In this document: one piece after another, positions 43,917 to 51,939 of the stretch
Layout of the letters: every line of letters starts with the position of its first letter
Numbering within the stretch: position 1 is the stretch's first letter
Assembly (NCBI GenBank): GCA_031551875.1
Contig: JAVBNA010000001.1
Coordinates: forward strand, 1 to 64,000
DNA length: 64,000 nucleotides
From: JAVBNA01 sp031551875
GTDB lineage: Bacteria > Bacillota > Clostridia > Oscillospirales > Acutalibacteraceae
Direction of reading: 5' to 3'
The notes under the pieces: generated by a model
The model's input: the letters and a program-made list of their open reading frames with translations, nothing else
Told to the model about the DNA's origin: nothing
Databases searched by the model: none
Program-made: the position numbers and the translations under genes

Positions 43917-45641
43917 TTATTGCGTGTTAGAAGAGGAGGAGGCGGTTTTGTCCGCCGACACGACAATGTCAACAATGGACTCGGCCTGGAGCTCAGCGCC
44001 CTCCTGCAGGCTGCGATAGCGGATGACACAACCGGCGGGAACCGAGTCGCTCGCCTCATAAGTTACGGTGCCGCATTCAAAGCCCGCTTCAGCGATGGCG
44101 ATGCGGGCGTCATCGAGGATTTTCCCGGCAATTTTGGGCAGCTTCGGCGTGGGCGTCCCCTTGCTGATAACCACGGCGATCACCTCGCCGGTATAGGCCA
44201 TGCTGTCCGAGGCAGGGAACTGCTCCATGATCTCGCCCACCTTGACCTCGTCGCTGTAATCCCGGCGGCTCAACAGAATCTTAAAGTCGGAGAACGCCTC
44301 ATTGCTTAGCACTTCACTGAGTGTTTTTCCCTTGAGATCGGGAACCGTGACCAAAGATCCGGTGGGGGGAGCGATTGAGGCGGCGCCCGATGCAGCAGAA
44401 TCGGGGGCAGAGGAGGGCTGCACAGAGGAGAGAGTGCTCTCCGTGCTTGTCACACCCGATTCAACGCCCTCAGGATTTCCTGTGTTTGAAAAATAGGCGA
44501 TGCCCACGACAGTCAGAATGATCAGAGAAACCACAGCGGAAATGATCCCGTAAACCGTGCTGGGCAGTTGTTTTTTTCGTTTTCGGTTCCGGTCAGGCGG
44601 GTCTATTTGATCGCCATAGGGCGCACGGCGGGGCGGTCCGGGCATGCGCTCTGCCATATGAGGCGTCCCGTTCATGGAGATGTTTGGTGCACCCGAAAGC
44701 TCGTCGCGCAGACGCTCAAAGGTTTGCGTGCGCTTGAGCTGGAACACCATCAGGCCGTTGGCCAGCGCGGTGACCACATGCTGAGGAAGCTGACGGAGGA
44801 CGCTGGTCGGGATAAGCAGGCGTCCGTCGTTGGCCCGGCGGTTGGCGTCCAGGGGCAGCTTGCCGGTCAGGGCAAAAAACAGACTGGCGCAGAATCCGTA
44901 GATGTCGGTCGTTTCACTGACCGGTTCATTGTTGGAGTATTGCTCGACCGCGGCGCAGCCGTCCAGCAGCTCAGGCTTGAGTCCGAGCCCAACCCGGCGC
45001 ACAGCGGGAATTCCAAAGCCGGTTAGTTTCATTTTCCCGTTGGTCAGAATCAGCAGGTTGTCGGGGGTGATAGCGAGGTGATTGACGCCGCTTGCAGCCA
45101 TAGCACCCAGTGCCGACAGAATGGGCAAAAACAGCGGCCGGGCAACCGACCAGGAAATCTGGCCGCCGTTGTTTTCCACAAACTCGCGCAGGGTAATGGT
45201 TTCCGGCAGCTCGGAGATTGTGTAGGCGGTGCCGTTTTCCTCGAAGATATCATAAATCGGGATGATGGCGGCCACCTCCCGCATACGGGCGATGGCGCGG
45301 TGATATTCCAAAAAAGAGGCGTACAGCCGACGGAAGGTGCGTTCGTGTCCAGGCGCGACCGAAATCACCGGGTGGTCCCCCTCGCGCAGGGCAATCCCGT
45401 CGGGGAGAAACTCCTTGATCATGACGATGGTGTCGTTTGTCATGTCACAGCCGATGTAGGAAATGCTTTCGGTGTTGGAGTGCAGCTCCAGTCCCACGAC
45501 ATACCGCTGTGACAGGACGTGGCGGGCGGGGAGCAGAGGCAGCTTTTGTATGGTGTCCTGCCGTGAGCCGCAGGCCGGGCAAACCTCTTGGCCCTGACAG
45601 TCCTCCATGCAGGCGATGCAGTATCGATTCAGTTCTCTCAT
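43917..45641 (-). CDS. Zinc-ribbon pseudokinase with membrane anchor and two PASTA domains
   Basis: A 574-residue relative of PrkC/PknB kinases. It opens with a zinc ribbon (Cys near 8, 11, 21, 24). The kinase-like domain spans about 40-315. The glycine loop is absent, the strand-3 Lys remains (VMIKEF, near 76), and HRD is replaced by HLA in HLAITPDN near 188. DFG is replaced by TGFG near 207, while the VEQY segment and helix-F Asp persist. Loss of both catalytic Asp residues indicates a pseudokinase. One membrane helix (about 363-384) is followed by a Ser/Ala-rich linker and two extracellular PASTA domains (about 430-495 and 497-564). No phosphatase gene is adjacent. The start is ATG 45641, eight bases after GGAG. 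A muropeptide-sensing scaffold is a reasonable guess. Confidence 0.85.
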   Translation of the reverse strand: MRELNRYCIACMEDCQGQEVCPACGSRQDTIQKLPLLPARHVLSQRYVVGLELHSNTESISYIGCDMTNDTIVMIKEFLPDGIALREGDHPVISVAPGHERTFRRLYASFLEYHRAIARMREVAAIIPIYDIFEENGTAYTISELPETITLREFVENNGGQISWSVARPLFLPILSALGAMAASGVNHLAITPDNLLILTNGKMKLTGFGIPAVRRVGLGLKPELLDGCAAVEQYSNNEPVSETTDIYGFCASLFFALTGKLPLDANRRANDGRLLIPTSVLRQLPQHVVTALANGLMVFQLKRTQTFERLRDELSGAPNISMNGTPHMAERMPGPPRRAPYGDQIDPPDRNRKRKKQLPSTVYGIISAVVSLIILTVVGIAYFSNTGNPEGVESGVTSTESTLSSVQPSSAPDSAASGAASIAPPTGSLVTVPDLKGKTLSEVLSNEAFSDFKILLSRRDYSDEVKVGEIMEQFPASDSMAYTGEVIAVVISKGTPTPKLPKIAGKILDDARIAIAEAGFECGTVTYEASDSVPAGCVIRYRSLQEGAELQAESIVDIVVSADKTASSSSNTQ

Positions 45642-45717
45642 GAAATCCACTCCATTTTATTCTAAATCAGGCATCCTGTAGAACAATCTGATATTTTTTC
45701 GTATCTATATCTTATAT

Positions 45718-45747
45718 AGTATACATGAATTATTGTACAAAAATCAA
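45718..45747 (-). promoter_or_regulatory. Probable promoter of the pseudokinase gene
   Basis: On the minus strand TTGATT (45742-45747) and TATACT (45718-45723) are spaced by 18 bases, about 75 bases before the start codon. Confidence 0.45.
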
Positions 45748-45849
45748 GTGGCTAATCAAAGTTGAGATTGTTTTGTAACTTCTTGTATTACAAAGCAAAA
45801 TATATAATTTGAACACGCAAAAAGGCAACATTTAGCACAAAATTAGGAA

Positions 45850-45878
45850 TTGTAAAGAACCCTGCAACCTGTTATAAT
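45850..45878 (+). promoter_or_regulatory. Promoter of the oxidoreductase operon
   Basis: TTGTAA (45850-45855) and a perfect TATAAT (45873-45878) are spaced by 17 bases, about 30 bases before the P-loop ATPase gene. Confidence 0.7.
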
Positions 45879-45908
45879 AGTAAAAACACATCGAAAGGGG
45901 TGGAGAGT

Positions 45909-46583
45909 ATGAACCTGCAAGGAAAGCTGGTGATCCTGTGCGGCCATTACGGCACGGGAAAAACCAATTTTACCCTCAACCTCGCGCGCGACCTGCGTCA
46001 AACGGGGCAGGTGACCGTGGTCGATCTGGATGTTGTCAACCCCTACTTCCGTTCGTCCGACTATAAAGCCCTGCTTGACCAGTGGGACGTGAAGCTTCTC
46101 GCGCCGCGCTTTGCCCGCAGCAATGTCGACCTGCCCGCCCTTCCGCCCGAGATTTTCTCCGCCTTTGACAGCGTCGGCGGCACCGTGATGGTGGACGCCG
46201 GGGGGGACGATGCGGGGGCGACCGTGCTGGGCCGCATGTCCGACCGAATCCGGGCGCACGGCTACGAAATGCTGTATGTCATCAACAAATACCGCCCTAT
46301 GGCGGAAAAGCCCGAACAGGCGGGCGAGCTGCTCAGGGAAATCGAAACAGCGTCGCGCCTGAAAGCCACAGGGCTTGTCAACAATTCCCATTTGGGTGCG
46401 CACACGACCGAACAGAATGTCCTGGACGCCGCAGAATATGCGCGCGAAACATCCGAATTACTCGGACTGCCGCTTATGGCGACTGCTGTACCGAAAGCGC
46501 TGGAACCGAAGCTCAGAGACAGGGTGGATCGCGTTTACCCGGTCGATGTGCTGGTGACCACGCCGTGGGCGCAGTCTCTTTAA
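45909..46583 (+). CDS. P-loop ATPase of the SIMIBI/ParA-like class
   Basis: About 224 residues. The P-loop is CGHYGTGKTNFTLNLA near residues 11-26. VTVVDLDVVNPYFRS matches the second acidic motif of ParA/MinD/CooC-type ATPases, and VMVDAGGDDAG the Walker B region. It lacks the deviant-P-loop second Lys. It is the first gene of the operon encoding a ferredoxin-linked oxidoreductase. This suggests a role in cluster or subunit assembly, or regulation, but that is inference. The start is ATG 45909, eight bases after AAAGGGG. A GTG at 45900 is inside that site. Confidence 0.8.
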   Translation: MNLQGKLVILCGHYGTGKTNFTLNLARDLRQTGQVTVVDLDVVNPYFRSSDYKALLDQWDVKLLAPRFARSNVDLPALPPEIFSAFDSVGGTVMVDAGGDDAGATVLGRMSDRIRAHGYEMLYVINKYRPMAEKPEQAGELLREIETASRLKATGLVNNSHLGAHTTEQNVLDAAEYARETSELLGLPLMATAVPKALEPKLRDRVDRVYPVDVLVTTPWAQSL

Positions 46584-46621
46584 AATATGTCAAAGCGATT
46601 CAATTAACAGGAGGGTTTTAC

Positions 46622-46828
46622 TTGCCGAAAATCATTGTAAATGAAGACGTCTGCAAAGGCTGCGGACTGTGCGCGAATGCGTGTCCGCGCAAAATTATTG
46701 AACTGGCCAAAGAAAAAATTAACAACAAAGGCTATCACCCGGCCGAGCTTCTCGATGAAGAGAAATGCACCGGCTGCGCGTCCTGCGCGGTGATGTGCCC
46801 TGATGTTGCCATCATTGTGGAAAGGTAG
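46622..46828 (+). CDS. korD: 2-oxoacid:ferredoxin oxidoreductase, delta (ferredoxin-like) subunit
   Basis: A 68-residue 2[4Fe-4S] protein. The cluster motifs are CKGCGLCANACP and CTGCASCAVMCP. It passes electrons from the thiamine site to free ferredoxin. The start is TTG 46622, six bases after AGGAGGG (46609-46615). Longer in-frame sequence overlaps the ATPase gene. Its stop overlaps the start of the alpha subunit gene. The four subunits are in the order delta, alpha, beta, gamma. Confidence 0.92.
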   Translation: MPKIIVNEDVCKGCGLCANACPRKIIELAKEKINNKGYHPAELLDEEKCTGCASCAVMCPDVAIIVER

Positions 46829-47901
46829 TGAATTTTTTGTCTGAGAAAATACTGATGAAGGGGAATGAAGCGCTGGCCGAGGCCGCCATTCAGGCGGGCT
46901 GCAGGCACTTCTTCGGATACCCCATCACCCCGCAGACCGAGCTTGCGGCGTACATGTCCAAGCGCATGCCCAAGGTGGGCGGTACATACTTACAGGCCGA
47001 GTCGGAGATTGCCGCCGCCAATATGGTACTGGGCGCTGCTTCGGCCGGCGTGCGTGCGATGACCTCGTCGTCCTCGCCCGGCATTTCGCTCAAGACCGAG
47101 GCGATTTCCTACATGGCAGGCTCTGACCTGCCCTGTCTCATCATCAACATTCAGCGCGGCGGCCCTGGCCTCGGCGGAATCCAGCCCTCGCAGGCCGACT
47201 ACTGGCAGGCGACCAAGGGCACCGGACATGGCGACTTCCAGATTCTCGTTTTCGCGCCGAACACGGTGCAGGAGATGGTGGACACGGTGGCGCTTGCGTT
47301 TGATCTGGCCGACCAGTACCGCACGCCCGCGATGATTCTGGCCGACGGTATGCTCGGACAGATGATGGAGCCGGTGGAGATGAGCCAAAAGTCGGTCGAC
47401 GCGCTGCCTGAAAAGACCTGGGCGGCCTCCGGACACGGCGGCAAACGTCCCAAGAATATTATTAACTCCCTTTACATTGAGGCGGAGAATCTGGAATCTC
47501 TGGTGCGCGCCCGTTATGAGCGCTACAGAACCATTGAGAAGCAGGAACAGCGTGCGGAAACCTATCTGACTGAGGACGCCGACATTGTGCTGGTGGCCTA
47601 CGGCGCGTCATCCCGCATTGCGCGCAGCGCGGTCAACGCCGCCCGTCAGGAAGGCATTAAGGCGGGGCTGATCCGTCCGATTACGCTGTGGCCCTTCCCG
47701 AAGGATGTCCTGAGAGAAACCGCAAAAACCGCACAGGCCTTCCTGTGCGTGGAAATGAGCATGGGTCAGATGGTCGACGACGTCAGGCTCGCGATTGAAT
47801 GTGTCCGTCCGGTGGAATTCTATGGCCGTACCGGCGGCGTCATCCCCTCTCCGGGTGAGGTGCTCGGAGAGATCAAGCGCATGGCAGGAGGTATAAAATA
47901 A
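46828..47901 (+). CDS. korA: 2-oxoacid:ferredoxin oxidoreductase, alpha subunit
   Basis: The 357-residue alpha subunit of a four-subunit enzyme that oxidatively decarboxylates a 2-oxoacid to acyl-CoA, reducing ferredoxin. Family features are GNEALAEAAIQAGCRHFFGYPITPQTEL at the N-terminus and the MTSSSSPGISLKTEAI block. The substrate could be 2-oxoglutarate or branched-chain oxoacids (VorB-type annotation is common). Sequence alone does not decide. The GTG start overlaps the korD stop. A TTG at 46837 is a possible alternative. Confidence 0.92.
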   Translation: MNFLSEKILMKGNEALAEAAIQAGCRHFFGYPITPQTELAAYMSKRMPKVGGTYLQAESEIAAANMVLGAASAGVRAMTSSSSPGISLKTEAISYMAGSDLPCLIINIQRGGPGLGGIQPSQADYWQATKGTGHGDFQILVFAPNTVQEMVDTVALAFDLADQYRTPAMILADGMLGQMMEPVEMSQKSVDALPEKTWAASGHGGKRPKNIINSLYIEAENLESLVRARYERYRTIEKQEQRAETYLTEDADIVLVAYGASSRIARSAVNAARQEGIKAGLIRPITLWPFPKDVLRETAKTAQAFLCVEMSMGQMVDDVRLAIECVRPVEFYGRTGGVIPSPGEVLGEIKRMAGGIK

Positions 47902-48656
47902 TGGCGATAGTCTTTGAAAAACCCAAAGCGCTTGCCGATGTGCCCTTTCACTATTGTCCGGGCTGTACCCACGGCATTGTGCACCGGCTGATTGCGGAGG
48001 CGCTCGACGAGCTTCAGGCGGAGGGCAGGACGGTCGGCGTTGCGCCGGTCGGCTGCTCGGTGTTCAACTACAATTATTTCAACTGTGATATGATTCAGGC
48101 GCCCCACGGCCGTGCGCCGGCGGTGGCGACCGGCGTCAAGCGCGCCCGCCCCGACAACATCGTTTTTGCCTATCAGGGAGACGGCGACCTCGCGGCAATC
48201 GGCACCGCCGAGACCATTCACGCGGCCACCCGCGGGGAAAACATCACGGTGATCTTTATTAACAATGCCATTTACGGCATGACCGGCGGACAGATGGCGC
48301 CGACCTCTCTGCCCGGACAGGTCACACAGACCACGCCCTACGGCCGTGACGTCAAGACGGCGGGCAATCCCATCCGCGTGTGCGAGATGCTGGCGACGCT
48401 CGACGGCGTGACGCTGGCGCAGCGCGTGTCGGTCGATTCGGTCAAAAATGTCTATGCCGCGAAAAAGGCAATCAAAAAGGCGTTTGAGATCCAGAACAAC
48501 GGGGAGGGGTACTCGATTATCGAGGTGCTGTCCACCTGCCCGACCAACTGGGGCCTGACGCCGGTGGAGTCGCTCGACTGGCTGAGAAACAACTTGATGC
48601 CCTACTATCCGCTGGGTGTGTTCAAGGATACAAGCGGAAAGGAGGCGTCCAAATGA
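47901..48656 (+). CDS. korB: 2-oxoacid:ferredoxin oxidoreductase, beta (thiamine diphosphate) subunit
   Basis: 251 residues binding thiamine diphosphate. The motif FAYQGDGDLAAIGTAETIHAATRGENITVIFINN is the GDG(X)nNN cofactor site. An N-terminal HYCPGCTHG holds the usual Cys-x-x-Cys-x-His. It starts at the stop of korA and overlaps korC by four bases. Confidence 0.94.
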   Translation: MAIVFEKPKALADVPFHYCPGCTHGIVHRLIAEALDELQAEGRTVGVAPVGCSVFNYNYFNCDMIQAPHGRAPAVATGVKRARPDNIVFAYQGDGDLAAIGTAETIHAATRGENITVIFINNAIYGMTGGQMAPTSLPGQVTQTTPYGRDVKTAGNPIRVCEMLATLDGVTLAQRVSVDSVKNVYAAKKAIKKAFEIQNNGEGYSIIEVLSTCPTNWGLTPVESLDWLRNNLMPYYPLGVFKDTSGKEASK

Positions 48657-49186
48657 GTGAATATAACATGTTGTTTGCCGGCTTCGGCGGACAGGGCGTC
48701 CTCTTCGCCGGCAAGGTGCTGGCCTACGCGGGCCTGATCGATGGACGTGAGGTGTCCTGGCTGCCCTCTTACGGCCCTGAAATGCGCGGCGGCACCGCCA
48801 ATTGCAGTGTCTGCGTTGCCGACCATGCGATCGGTTCCCCGCAGGTGCTCACGCCCGACGTATTTGTTGCGATGAACCTGCCCTCCTATGACAAGTTCAT
48901 CGATGCGGTTGTTCCGGGCGGCGTTGTCATTGTGGACAGCCACCTGATCAGCAAAAAAGTGGAGCGTACCGATGTCAAGGCCTTTTACGTGCCCGCGTCC
49001 AAGCTCGCTGAGGAGGAAAACCTCCAAAGCCTTGCCAACATCATTCTCGTGGGCAAGGTGGTCAAGGAAACAGGCGTGTGTTCCATGGAGACGCTGGAAC
49101 AATCCATTGCGAAATGTGTACCGGCGCGCAAGGCGCATCTGGTGGAAGCCAACCTGCGCGCACTGAAACTGGGCATGAGTTATTAG
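48653..49186 (+). CDS. korC: 2-oxoacid:ferredoxin oxidoreductase, gamma subunit
   Basis: 177 residues with the gamma-subunit hallmark FAGFGGQGVLFAGKVLAYAG and YGPEMRGGTANCSV. It completes the heterotetramer. ATGA overlap with korB indicates coupled translation. A terminator follows. Confidence 0.94.
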   Translation: MSEYNMLFAGFGGQGVLFAGKVLAYAGLIDGREVSWLPSYGPEMRGGTANCSVCVADHAIGSPQVLTPDVFVAMNLPSYDKFIDAVVPGGVVIVDSHLISKKVERTDVKAFYVPASKLAEEENLQSLANIILVGKVVKETGVCSMETLEQSIAKCVPARKAHLVEANLRALKLGMSY

Positions 49187-49198
49187 AAATTAAATGTT

Positions 49199-49227
49199 AA
49201 AGGGGCTGTCCGCGGACAGTCCCTTTT
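49199..49227 (+). terminator. Terminator after korC
   Basis: A long hairpin centred at 49212/49213 (outer pairs 49199-49201 with 49224-49226, GC-rich core) followed by T-rich sequence. Confidence 0.7.
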
Positions 49228-49246
49228 CTCAAAGGAGGAATACGGG

Positions 49247-50416
49247 ATGAACACAGCCGCGGCGATACTGGTGTGCGCGGGGGCGTCCACCCGGATGGGC
49301 GGCGGGTTGTCAAAAACCCTTTTGCCGCTTCTGGGACAGCCGGTGATTGTGCACACGCTGACCGCGTTTTTAAGCGCCGGAAGCATTTCGGAGATCATTT
49401 TAGTCGTGCGGCCGGAGGACAAGGGAGAGGTCATGCTCCTGACCGGGGGGCTGGACTGCGGGCAAAAGCCTGTGCGCATCGTGGAGGGGGGCGAAACCCG
49501 CCAGCAATCGGTGAAAAACGGGGCGGACGCGGTGTCGGGGAAGGCTTCTTTCCTGGCCATCCACGACGGCGCACGCCCGCTGATTACGCCCGGGCAGATC
49601 GACGGCATCGTGCGCTGTGCCGCTGAGAAGGGCGCCGCGACAATGGCGGTGCGGGTCAAGGACACGATCAAGGCCGCGGACGGCCGCGGTCAGGTTGTCT
49701 CGACGCCCGACCGTTCGGCGCTCTGGGCCATCCAGACGCCGCAGGTCTTTGACCGGACGCTTTATCAGCACTGCGCTGCGCTGGCTAAAGCGGAGTACAC
49801 CGACGACTGCCAGCTTTTTGAGCAGGCCGGGTATCCGGTTACCCTCTTTGAGGGCAGCTACCGCAACCTGAAAATCACCACGCCCGAGGATATTGTGATG
49901 GCGGAGAGCCTCCTTTCGGGCACGACGGCAGAAAAGAGGGGGGAGAGCATGCGTATTGGACACGGCTATGACGTACATCGGCTTGTGGAGGGACGGCGGC
50001 TGATTTTAGGCGGCGTGGAGATTCCGTATGAGAAGGGGCTTCTGGGTCATTCGGACGCCGACGTGCTTGCCCACGCGGTTTCAGATGCGCTGCTGGGCGC
50101 GGCGGGGCTGGGCGACATCGGAAAGCTGTTTCCCGACACCGAAGAGGCGTACAAGGATGCCGACAGCCTTGTGCTGCTTTCGCGGGTGTGCGGGGCGGTG
50201 CGGGAAAAGGGATATTCGGTTTCAAACATTGACGCGACCGTGGCCGCACAGCGCCCCAAACTCAGTCCGTATATCCCCGAGATGCGCGCCCGCATCGCAC
50301 AGGCGGCCGGGCTTTCAGAGGAGCGCATCAACATCAAGGCAACCACAGAAGAAGGCCTTGGCTTTACCGGCCGGGGCGAGGGGATTTCAGCCCATGCGGT
50401 TTGCTTGATTTTCTGA
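49247..50416 (+). CDS. ispDF: Bifunctional IspD/IspF isoprenoid synthesis enzyme
   Basis: A fusion of two non-methylmevalonate steps of the MEP pathway. The N-terminal IspD part (about 1-225) has the CTP loop LVCAGASTRMGGGLSKTLLPLLGQP and the IHDGARPL motif, forming CDP-methylerythritol. The C-terminal IspF part (about 232-389) starts MRIGHGYDVHRL with the zinc ligands Asp and His, and contains LGHSDADVLAHA and the ATTEEGLGFTG signature, forming the cyclodiphosphate. IspE, which acts between them, is elsewhere. The length of 389 fits a fusion. AAAGGAGG precedes the ATG. Its presence leaves the IspD-like gene at 19.3 kb free for another role. Confidence 0.96.
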   Translation: MNTAAAILVCAGASTRMGGGLSKTLLPLLGQPVIVHTLTAFLSAGSISEIILVVRPEDKGEVMLLTGGLDCGQKPVRIVEGGETRQQSVKNGADAVSGKASFLAIHDGARPLITPGQIDGIVRCAAEKGAATMAVRVKDTIKAADGRGQVVSTPDRSALWAIQTPQVFDRTLYQHCAALAKAEYTDDCQLFEQAGYPVTLFEGSYRNLKITTPEDIVMAESLLSGTTAEKRGESMRIGHGYDVHRLVEGRRLILGGVEIPYEKGLLGHSDADVLAHAVSDALLGAAGLGDIGKLFPDTEEAYKDADSLVLLSRVCGAVREKGYSVSNIDATVAAQRPKLSPYIPEMRARIAQAAGLSEERINIKATTEEGLGFTGRGEGISAHAVCLIF

Positions 50417-50499
50417 AAACAGAGAAAAATTCACACAGAACCTATGGCCTGTCCATCGCATACTCTGTAATAGTAACTTACAGAAGGGGTGATAAATAT

Positions 50500-50736
50500 A
50501 TGGGCAGGTCTTTGCTGATGGTGAGCTCAATCACGTTTGCAATGAAAGGAAAAGACCTTTTAAATAGAATGGGCTACAAAGCCTCAATCGAACGCATACC
50601 GCGGCGCAGTGTCGATGTGGGATGCATGTACGGCATCGCCGTGGACGAGGATCCCTACTACGCGAAAATCCAGCTGGAAAGCTCCGGCATTCGTGTCCTC
50701 GAGATTTTTGAGGAGGCGTATGATGATCTATTTTGA
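50500..50736 (+). CDS. DUF3343 protein, putative S/Se carrier
   Basis: 78 residues (MGRSLLMVSSITFAMKG...), matching the DUF3343 family. A conserved-looking Cys sits in VDVGCMYGIAV near residue 44. Family members are found beside cysteine desulfurases and selenium genes and have been suggested to carry sulfur or selenium, a role not proved here. The start is ATG 50500 after AAGGGGTGA. Its 3' end overlaps the cysteine desulfurase-like gene, which supports a shared task. Confidence 0.8.
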   Translation: MGRSLLMVSSITFAMKGKDLLNRMGYKASIERIPRRSVDVGCMYGIAVDEDPYYAKIQLESSGIRVLEIFEEAYDDLF

Positions 50737-51880
50737 CAATGCCGCGACCAGCTATCCCAAACCGCCCGAGGTACGCCGCGCCGTGGAGTCGGCCCTGAGT
50801 AGCTTTGGCGCCAATCCCGGACGGGGCGGGCATGCAATGTCGCTGGCCACTTCACAGGAAATCTATCAGTGCCGCCTCCTTCTGGCCGAGGAGATGGGGC
50901 TGTTTGAACCGGAAAAGGTTGTTTTTACCCACAATTGCACCACGGCGGTCAATATGGCAATGAAGGGGTTCCTGCGCCGGGGGGATCATGTGATCATCTC
51001 CTGTCTGGAGCACAATGCGGTTGCCCGGACGGTTTGCCGTCTGAGTGAGCAGGGGGTGGAATATTCCATTGCCGGTGTGCTGGAGGGCGACACGGAAACC
51101 ACGCTGAGAAGCTTTGAAGCCCTGATCTGCCCCCACACAAAGCTGATCGTCATCACCCACGCGTCCAACGTATTCGGCATCACACTGCCTGTGCGGGAGA
51201 TCGCCCGGATGGCGAAGGGCTACGGTGTGCTCACCCTGTTGGACGGCGCGCAGACGGGCGGTGTTTTACCTATCCACATGAAGGAGATGGACATCGCCTT
51301 CCTCGCGCTGGCCGGGCACAAGGGCTTTTACGCTCCCATGGGTATCGGCGCGCTGCTGCTCAATTACGATGGTGCGCTCCAGAGCTTTTATGAGGGCGGG
51401 ACGGGCAGCGATTCCACGAATTTCCGCCAGCCGGGCATACTGCCCGACCGTTTTGAAAGCGGCACGCCCAACGTACCGGGCATCTGCGGCTTGCGCGCCG
51501 GCATTGAAGTTGTCCGTGCGCGGGGGCGGGATAAAACCCTGACCCATGAGATCGGGCTTCTGCAGAGGTTCTACGACCGGCTGCGCGACATGAAAGGGAT
51601 CACGCTCTATACGGCGCGTCCTGAAATCGGGCGCTGTGCACCCGTGCTCTCCTTCACCGTTTGGGGGATGGAAAGTGAACAGGTCGCGCGGGAGCTCGAC
51701 CGGTGTGACATCGCGGTGCGTGCGGGACTGCACTGTGCGCCGCTCGCCCATGCCTCGATGGGTACTCTGGAGACCGGGACCGTGCGCATTGCGCCCTCTT
51801 TCCACAATACAGCCGAAGAAGTCGATGTGTTTTTGAACTGTTTACAAAAAATCACAGAAAAAGCAAATAATACGCCTTGA
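50723..51880 (+). CDS. Cysteine desulfurase family protein (class V aminotransferase)
   Basis: A PLP enzyme of about 385 residues. The N-terminus MIYFDNAATSYPKP is characteristic. The PLP Lys is in LALAGHKGFYAPMG near residue 203, and a Cys with the right context lies in VRAGLHCAPLAHA near 340. It matches the clostridial group of cysteine desulfurase-like proteins that are distinct from IscS and SufS. No scaffold gene (iscU, sufU) is next to it. Partner is probably the overlapping DUF3343 protein. The start is ATG 50723, six bases after AGGAGG. An ATG three bases earlier is an alternative. Confidence 0.9.
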   Translation: MIYFDNAATSYPKPPEVRRAVESALSSFGANPGRGGHAMSLATSQEIYQCRLLLAEEMGLFEPEKVVFTHNCTTAVNMAMKGFLRRGDHVIISCLEHNAVARTVCRLSEQGVEYSIAGVLEGDTETTLRSFEALICPHTKLIVITHASNVFGITLPVREIARMAKGYGVLTLLDGAQTGGVLPIHMKEMDIAFLALAGHKGFYAPMGIGALLLNYDGALQSFYEGGTGSDSTNFRQPGILPDRFESGTPNVPGICGLRAGIEVVRARGRDKTLTHEIGLLQRFYDRLRDMKGITLYTARPEIGRCAPVLSFTVWGMESEQVARELDRCDIAVRAGLHCAPLAHASMGTLETGTVRIAPSFHNTAEEVDVFLNCLQKITEKANNTP

Positions 51881-51904
51881 ATTCCCTCAAATGTATGATA
51901 CAAT
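51877..51904 (+). promoter_or_regulatory. Promoter of cdaA-cdaR
   Basis: TTGAAT (51877-51882) and TACAAT (51899-51904) are spaced by 16 bases, about 30 bases before cdaA. Confidence 0.55.
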
Positions 51905-51939
51905 AAAATGAACGATATTTTCCCGGAAGGACGTAGAAC

